64,000 nucleotides of DNA from Limnoperna fortunei (lineage: Eukaryota; Mollusca; Bivalvia; Mytilida; Modiolidae). The notes beneath the pieces were generated by a model. It was given only the letters and a program-made list of their open reading frames with translations, was not told the origin of the DNA and did not search any database. Below, piece by piece: positions 49,901 to 56,700 of the stretch (positions are counted from its first letter, which is position 1; each line of letters starts with the position of its first letter). The stretch is from positions 24,761,220 to 24,825,219 of the forward strand of contig OX104114.1 in NCBI GenBank assembly GCA_944474755.1. The letters are read 5' to 3'. Position numbers and translations under genes: made by a program.

Positions 49901-52900
49901 TCGTCGCTGTCTGATATTATTCAGGGGAGATAATTGGACTTGAAGCAAAGTGGGGGGTATCCCTTTGTGAGCTTGCTCACAGTCCACACTTGTTAGACTT
50001 TAAACTTGGTTTGCCATTCAAGTATTCTTGAGTGACGACATTTTGAGAAAACAATGTTGTTCCTAATTTTAAGTGAACTTGTGGTAAATTCAATATTCAA
50101 GAAAATTTTTATAATGGTAATCAAATGTAAATCATTTAGTGAGGGTTAACTATAAAGCACCAACCTACAGGATCAAGGCAAGTCGGGAATATTTAAATGT
50201 CAGAAAATCCAATTTTGAATGCTCAAATATTCTATCTTTATTGCCATATACTTGTAGATGTACCATATTTATAGCCCTGCTTTAAAGAACCCTTGTTGTA
50301 CCCTTGCCTGTCCGTCCACTAATTTGTTTGTCTGTTTGTTCGCTTGTTTGTCCATCCGTAACACTAATTTCTGTCACAGTTTTCTAAGAAATTATAGGAT
50401 GCAGTAGCCTGATATTTTGCATATTGCTTTATCCTATAGTACCATATGGTGTATAGCAATTTTATGCTTCTTGGTCTTCTACTTCCTGTGTACCAATGAC
50501 TTTTTATTAAAGACGGGAATCACTATTGAGCATTAGCTCACAGATTTACCTTGTTACAATTGTTTGGAAAAAACCGTGTTGACTACTAGATAAAGACAAT
50601 TCTCTTTCTGTACAAACTATCCAACCTCCACCCAGTTAAAAACAAAGGCAAGTATTTGTATGTAAATGAGTGGGAAGTAGATTCTGGAATTTGTCTTCTA
50701 TCTCAAAACAAAATAATTGCTACTTGCCACATTTCTGTATGTATATTAAGTCGAAAATGTTAGTCACACACAAACCTCAGAATTAAAATTAATAACTTGT
50801 AGACAGGACAACGAATCACAAAAATTCTCTAACAACAAATAACAGAAAACACACAAATAGGGGCCTAAACTACTGACTTGGCATAGTCATACACATTTTG
50901 TTTGGGACCTCGGTAGCTGAGTGGTTAAGGTAGTCTGTCTACTATTGATCACATGGTCTTTCAACGATGCGGTTGCAGGTTGAAGTCTCACTTCTGGCAG
51001 GTTGTACTGGACTCCAATCTTAATTGACAAGGGTTGCCTGCTTTCCAACTTAAGGTGGTGGGTTTCTTCAGGTACTCAGTGGCATTAAACAGATTTCAAA
51101 CAAACAAACAAAGCACATTTTAAGTCCCAACTTAAAAAATACATAAAAATAAAGATATGCAGAATTGTATTGAGCAAACACTGAAAATGCATCATATACA
51201 TGTATATGTTGCAGAAAAAAGAACAAACCTCTACTGTATGAACTCTCATTTTATTTGTTTGTTAACCTCTGGCGTCAATAAAATTAGTATGCATTAGTGG
51301 TCTATATTGTTAATTTTGTAGTGGGCCAACATCATCCTTGTTATAGAGCAGAGTGTCACTACAGAAGAAAGAAGACAGCAGAGGATAAAATACTCCCAGC
51401 CCCTCCCTGATGGTGACAGGGCCCTAGTCATACGATGGCACCAGTCTGTAAGTTATCTTCAAAGTATCCATAATAAATAGTCTCAATGGACCACCTGTAT
51501 AAAGCAACAAATGTCTATATGATAAGGCTTAAACCAGTCTGATAGTTATCCTCAAAGTAGCCGTAATAAATAGTCTCAAGGGACCACCTGTAGAAAGCAA
51601 CAAATGTCTATATTATAGGGCTTAAACCAGTCTGATAGTTATCCTCAAAGTAGCCATAATAAATAGTCTCCATGGACCACCTGTATAAAGCAACAAATGT
51701 CTATATGATAGGGCTTAAACAAGTCTGATAGTTATCCTCAAAGTAGCTATATAAATAATAAATAGTCTCAATGGACCACCTGTATAAAGCAACAAATGTC
51801 TATATGATAGGGCTTAAACCAGTCTGATAGTTATCCTCAAAGTAGCCATAATAAATAGTCTCAATGGACCACCTGTATAAAGCAACAAATGTCTATATGA
51901 TAGGGCTTAAACCAGTCTGATAGTTATCCTCGAAGTAGCCGTAATAAATAGTCTCAATGGACCACCTGTATAAAGCAACAAATGTCTATATGATAAGGCT
52001 TAAACCAGTCTGATAGTTATCCTCAAAGTAGCCATAATAAATAGTCTCAAGGGACCACCTGTATAAAGCAACAAATGTCTATATGCAGGGGTAGAAATAG
52101 GAAAAGTAACTATGGGAGTTCAAAGGACTCCCTAATAAACCAGTCAAGGAGTCCTTAAAAATTGCAGGGAGTCCCATTCAACTGGCATAGTGGTCCTTAC
52201 GGCCGGGGGTATGGGGGCCACTTAAGGCCCCTAGAAGCTCTGGGGGTTTTGGTGCAAAAATATGCATTCTGGCAGTATTCTGAGGATACATTTCTATTCT
52301 GAAAAAATACTATTTTTTTGTCTGAATTTTTTGCAGTTTTGGTCTCAAACTGATCATTCATGAAGTTCTTGCATACATCATTATATTCCTAACAGTTTGT
52401 TATGAACATGCCATGTTTATATGAGCAAAATTTCTAAAGAAGATAGATAAAATAACATTACATTAAACCCAGAAATAATTCTGTTCAGCACACGTCCACT
52501 TGGACAAAGTTGTGCTGATTTAAATTGCTTCATTGGACACCCATCTACAGTACAGAACTGATCATGATGTTAATAATTATCCTTTATCTTTTTTCTTTCA
52601 AGTGCAGCTCATATATTTATGAAAGAAAATTGTTAAAATACAATACACTTTGAAAGAACTGAAGTTTGAAACAAATTGAAAAAAAAACATCTGTCAATAT
52701 TTAAATACTCTTTAAACCATCATATTTTAGAACAGGTCGATGAAAATCCCTATCTAGGCGTAATAATTAATGTAAATCTCAAATGGAGCACACATACAGT
52801 ATATCCAAAATCTGTAATCGAGCAAATAGCATCCTAGGCTATATTGGTAGAAATCTTAAATACAGTAGTGTATCGTTTAAAGAAACAGCATATACGTCGT

Positions 52901-53676
52901 TAGTTCGTTCGATACTAGAATACTCATGCACAGTATGGGACCCGTACCTTCAAAAAGATATCATTCTATTAGAAAGTGTGCAGCATCGGGCCGCCAGACT
53001 TGTCAAAAACAATTATAACAATAAAAGTAGTGTCACCGAAATGATGAACAGCCTAGGTTGGAAGCCGCTAGCTGAACGCCGTAGAGAATTACGTCTCACT
53101 CTGCTTTTTAAAATCTTGAACGACCTGGTAGTGCTACCCACTGACCCTCTGGACTTATATCTAAACCCACGTAAACAAAGGAAATCAAACTCAAAAGCAT
53201 TGAATTATATACATTGTAACACTGATACTTTTAAAAATTCATTTGTACCGAGAACAATTAAAGACTGGAACTCTTTGGCAGATCAGTGTGTAACAGCAAA
53301 ATCATTATCTCAATTTAAATCAGAACTATTAACTTTGAATCCTATATCTGCTCAGCGCAATTAACATCAGCGCAATCCCCCCCCAAACCCACAATTTTCA
53401 TTATGGGCTGTTGTACTTTACTTTTCTTCATTGTTCACTTCCGGTAATTAGTCACATCTGGTAAATAAACAAATGGCCCGTAATCCAGTTGAAAGAAGTA
53501 AATCCTTTGAAAAAATGCTAAATATGCATATTGTTTGCCATTTTTATTGGAATTACACATTTACTGATAAATTGGAAGTCTGTGTGAATTATTTGGACCA
53601 AATCATATGCAAGTATATCTATTGTGAACCATCCCATTCAAGTAATCTGAAGTTATGGACCCAATTCAAAGAAGAA

Positions 53677-53719
<43 letters not shown>

Positions 53720-56700
53720 TGATTGTTTAACGTCCAGCAAGCAATATTTCAGCTATATTCAGAACTTCAAAGAAGAAGAAGGGCGACTTTATGGAAATAA
53801 CAGCCAACAAGTGAGTTCGAGGCGCTGTAGCTGTAGACTTTGTCGCCCACTTCGCCCTGCTAAATTTTAAAGGAGCCCGACGGGCTCTTACAGTAAACAC
53901 ACTGGGAGTCTTTCCAAGTTTTAGGGAGTCACGGGCTGCTGGGCTACTGCTTATTTCGAGCCCTGATATGATAAGGCTTAAACCAGTCTGATAGTTATCC
54001 TCAAAGTAGCCATAATAAATAGTCTCAAGGGACCACCTGTATAAAGCAACAAATGTTTATATGATAAGGCTTAAACCAGTCTGATAGTTGTCCTCAAAGT
54101 AGCCGTAATAAATAGTCTCAATGGACCACCTGTATAAAGCAACAAATGTCTATATGATAAGGCTTAAACCAGTCTGATAGTTATCCTCAAAGTAGCTGTA
54201 ATAAATAGTCTCAAGGGACCACCTGTATAAAGCAACAAATGTCTATATGATAAGGCTTAAACCAGTCTGATAGTTATCCTCAAAGTAGCCATAATAAATA
54301 GTCTCAATGGACCACCTGTATAAAGCAACAAATGTCTATATGATAAGGCTTAAACCAGTCTGATAGTTATCTTCAAAGTAGCCATAATAAATAGTCTCAA
54401 GGGACCACCTGTAGAAAGCAACAAATGTCTATATGATAAGGCTTAAACCAGTCTGATAGTTATCCTCAAAGTAGCCATATAAATAATAAATAGTCTCAAG
54501 GGACCACCCGTAGAAAGCAACAAATGTCTATATGATAAGGCTTAAACCAGTCTGATAGTTATCCTCAAAGTAGCCGTAATAAATAGTCTCAATGGACCAC
54601 CTGTATAAAGCAACAAATGTCTATATGATAAGGCTTAAACCAGTCTGATAGTTATCCTCAAAGTAGCCATAATAAATAGTCTCAAGGGACCACCTGTATA
54701 AAGCAACAAATGTCTATATGATAAGGCTTAAACCAGTCTGATAGTTATCCTCAAAGTAGCCGTAATAAATAGTCTCAATGGACCACCTGTATAAAGCACC
54801 AAATGTTTATATGATAGGGCTTAAACCAGTCTGATAGTTTTCCTCAAACTAGCCGTAATAAATAGTCTCAATGGACCACCTGTATAAAGCAACAAATGTC
54901 TATATGATAAGGCTTAAACCAGTCTGATAGTTATCCTCAAAGTAGCCATAATAAATAGTCTCAAGAGACCACCTGTATAAAGCAACAAATGTCTATATGA
55001 TAAGGCTTAAACCAGTCTGATAGTTATCCTCAAAGTAGCCATAATAAATAGTCTCAATGGACCACCTGTATAAAGCAACAAATGTCTATCTGATAGGGCT
55101 TAAACCAGTCTGATAGTTATCCTCAAAGTAGCCGTAATAAATAGTCTCAATGGACCACCTGTATAAAGCAACAAATGTCTATATGATAAGGCTTAAACCA
55201 GTCTGATAGTTATCCTCAAAGTAGCCGTAATAAATAGTCTCAAGGGACCACCTGTATAAAGCAACAAATGTCTATATGATAAGGCTTAAACCAGTCTGAT
55301 AGTTATCCTCAAAGTAGCCATATAAATAATAAATAGTCTCAAGGGACCACCCGTAGAAAGCAACAAATGTCTATATGATAAGGCTTAAACCAGTCTGATA
55401 GTTATCCTCAAAGTAGCCATAATAAATAGTCTCAATGGACCACCTGTATAAAGCAACAAATGTCTATATGATAGGGCTTAAACCAGTCTGATAGTTATCC
55501 TCAAAGTAGCCGTAATAAATAGTCTCAATGGACCACTTGTATAAAGCAACACATGTCTATATGATAAGGCATAAACCAGTCTGATAGTTATCCTCAAAGT
55601 AGCCATAATAAATAGTCTCAATGGACCACCTGTATAAAGCAACAAATGTCTTTATGATAGGGCTTAAACCAGTCTGATAGTTATCCTCAAAGTAGCCGTA
55701 ATAAATAGTCTCAAGGGACCACCTGTATAAAGCAACAAATGTCTATATGATAAGGCTTAAACCAGTCTGATAGTTATCCTCAAAGTAGCCGTAATAAATA
55801 GTCTCAAGGGACCACCTGTATAAAGCAACAAATGTCTATATGATAAGGCTTAAACCAGTCTGATAGTTGTCCTCAAAGTAGCCATAATAAATAGTCTCAA
55901 GGGACCACCTGTATAAAGCAACAAATGTCTATATGATAAGGCTTAAACCAGTCTGATAGTTATTCTCAAAGTAGCCATAATAAATAGTCTCAATGGACCA
56001 CCTGTAAAAGCAACAAATGTCTATATGATAAGGCTTAAATCAGTCTGATAGTTATCCTCAAAGTAGCCATAATAAATAGTCTCAAGGGACCACCTGTATA
56101 AAGCAACAAATGTCTATATGATAAGGCTTAAACCAGTCTGACAGGTATCCTCAAAGTAGCCATAATAAATAGTCTCAATGGACCACCTGTATAAAGCAAC
56201 AAATGTCTACGGGTATATAAGGCTTAAACCAGTCTGATAGTTATCCTCAAAGTAGCCGTAATAAATAGTCTCAATGGACCACCTGTATAAAGCAACAAAT
56301 GTCTATATGATAAGGCTTAAACCAGTCTGATAGTTATCCTCAAAGTAGCCATAATAAATAGTCTCAATGGACCACCTGTATTAAGCAACAAATGTCTATA
56401 TGATAAGGCTTAAACAAGTCTGATAGTTATCCTCGAAGTAGCCGTAATAAATAGTCTCAATGGACCACCTGTATAAAGCAACAAATGTCTATATGATAAG
56501 GCTGAAACCTGTCTGATAGTTATCCTCAAAGTAGCCGTAATAAATAGTCTCAAGGGACCACCTGTATAAAGCAACAAATGTCTATATGATAAGGCTTAAA
56601 CCAGTCTGATAGTTATCCTCAAAGTAGCTGTAATAAATAGTCTCAATGGACCACCTGTAAAAAGCAAAAAATGTCTATATGATAGGGCTTAAACCAGTCT

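Larger units (their letters stand above)
49376..51321 (+). other. TRPV intron 12
   Basis: It holds a short family D copy (49730-49994), a degenerate relative (about 50270-50570) and a plus-strand SINE (50904-51112). The remainder is AT-rich and unrecognised. Confidence 0.65.
52086..53965. mobile_element. hAT-like element (5 bp target duplication) inserted in the satellite
   Basis: Ends CAGGGGTAGAAATAGG and, minus strand, CAGGGCTCGAAATAAGC are inverted repeats. ATATG flanks both sides (52081-52085 and 53966-53970), duplicating satellite sequence. CAGGG-TCGAAAT ends are typical of hAT-class elements, and a 5 bp duplication suggests the hAT5 type. The inside carries a LINE fragment and a SINE tail instead of a transposase. 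Confidence 0.7.

Noticed and set aside
53473..53682. Possible captured host exon in the hAT-like element
   Set aside because: No recognisable domain or splice signals; kept only as an unassigned frame.
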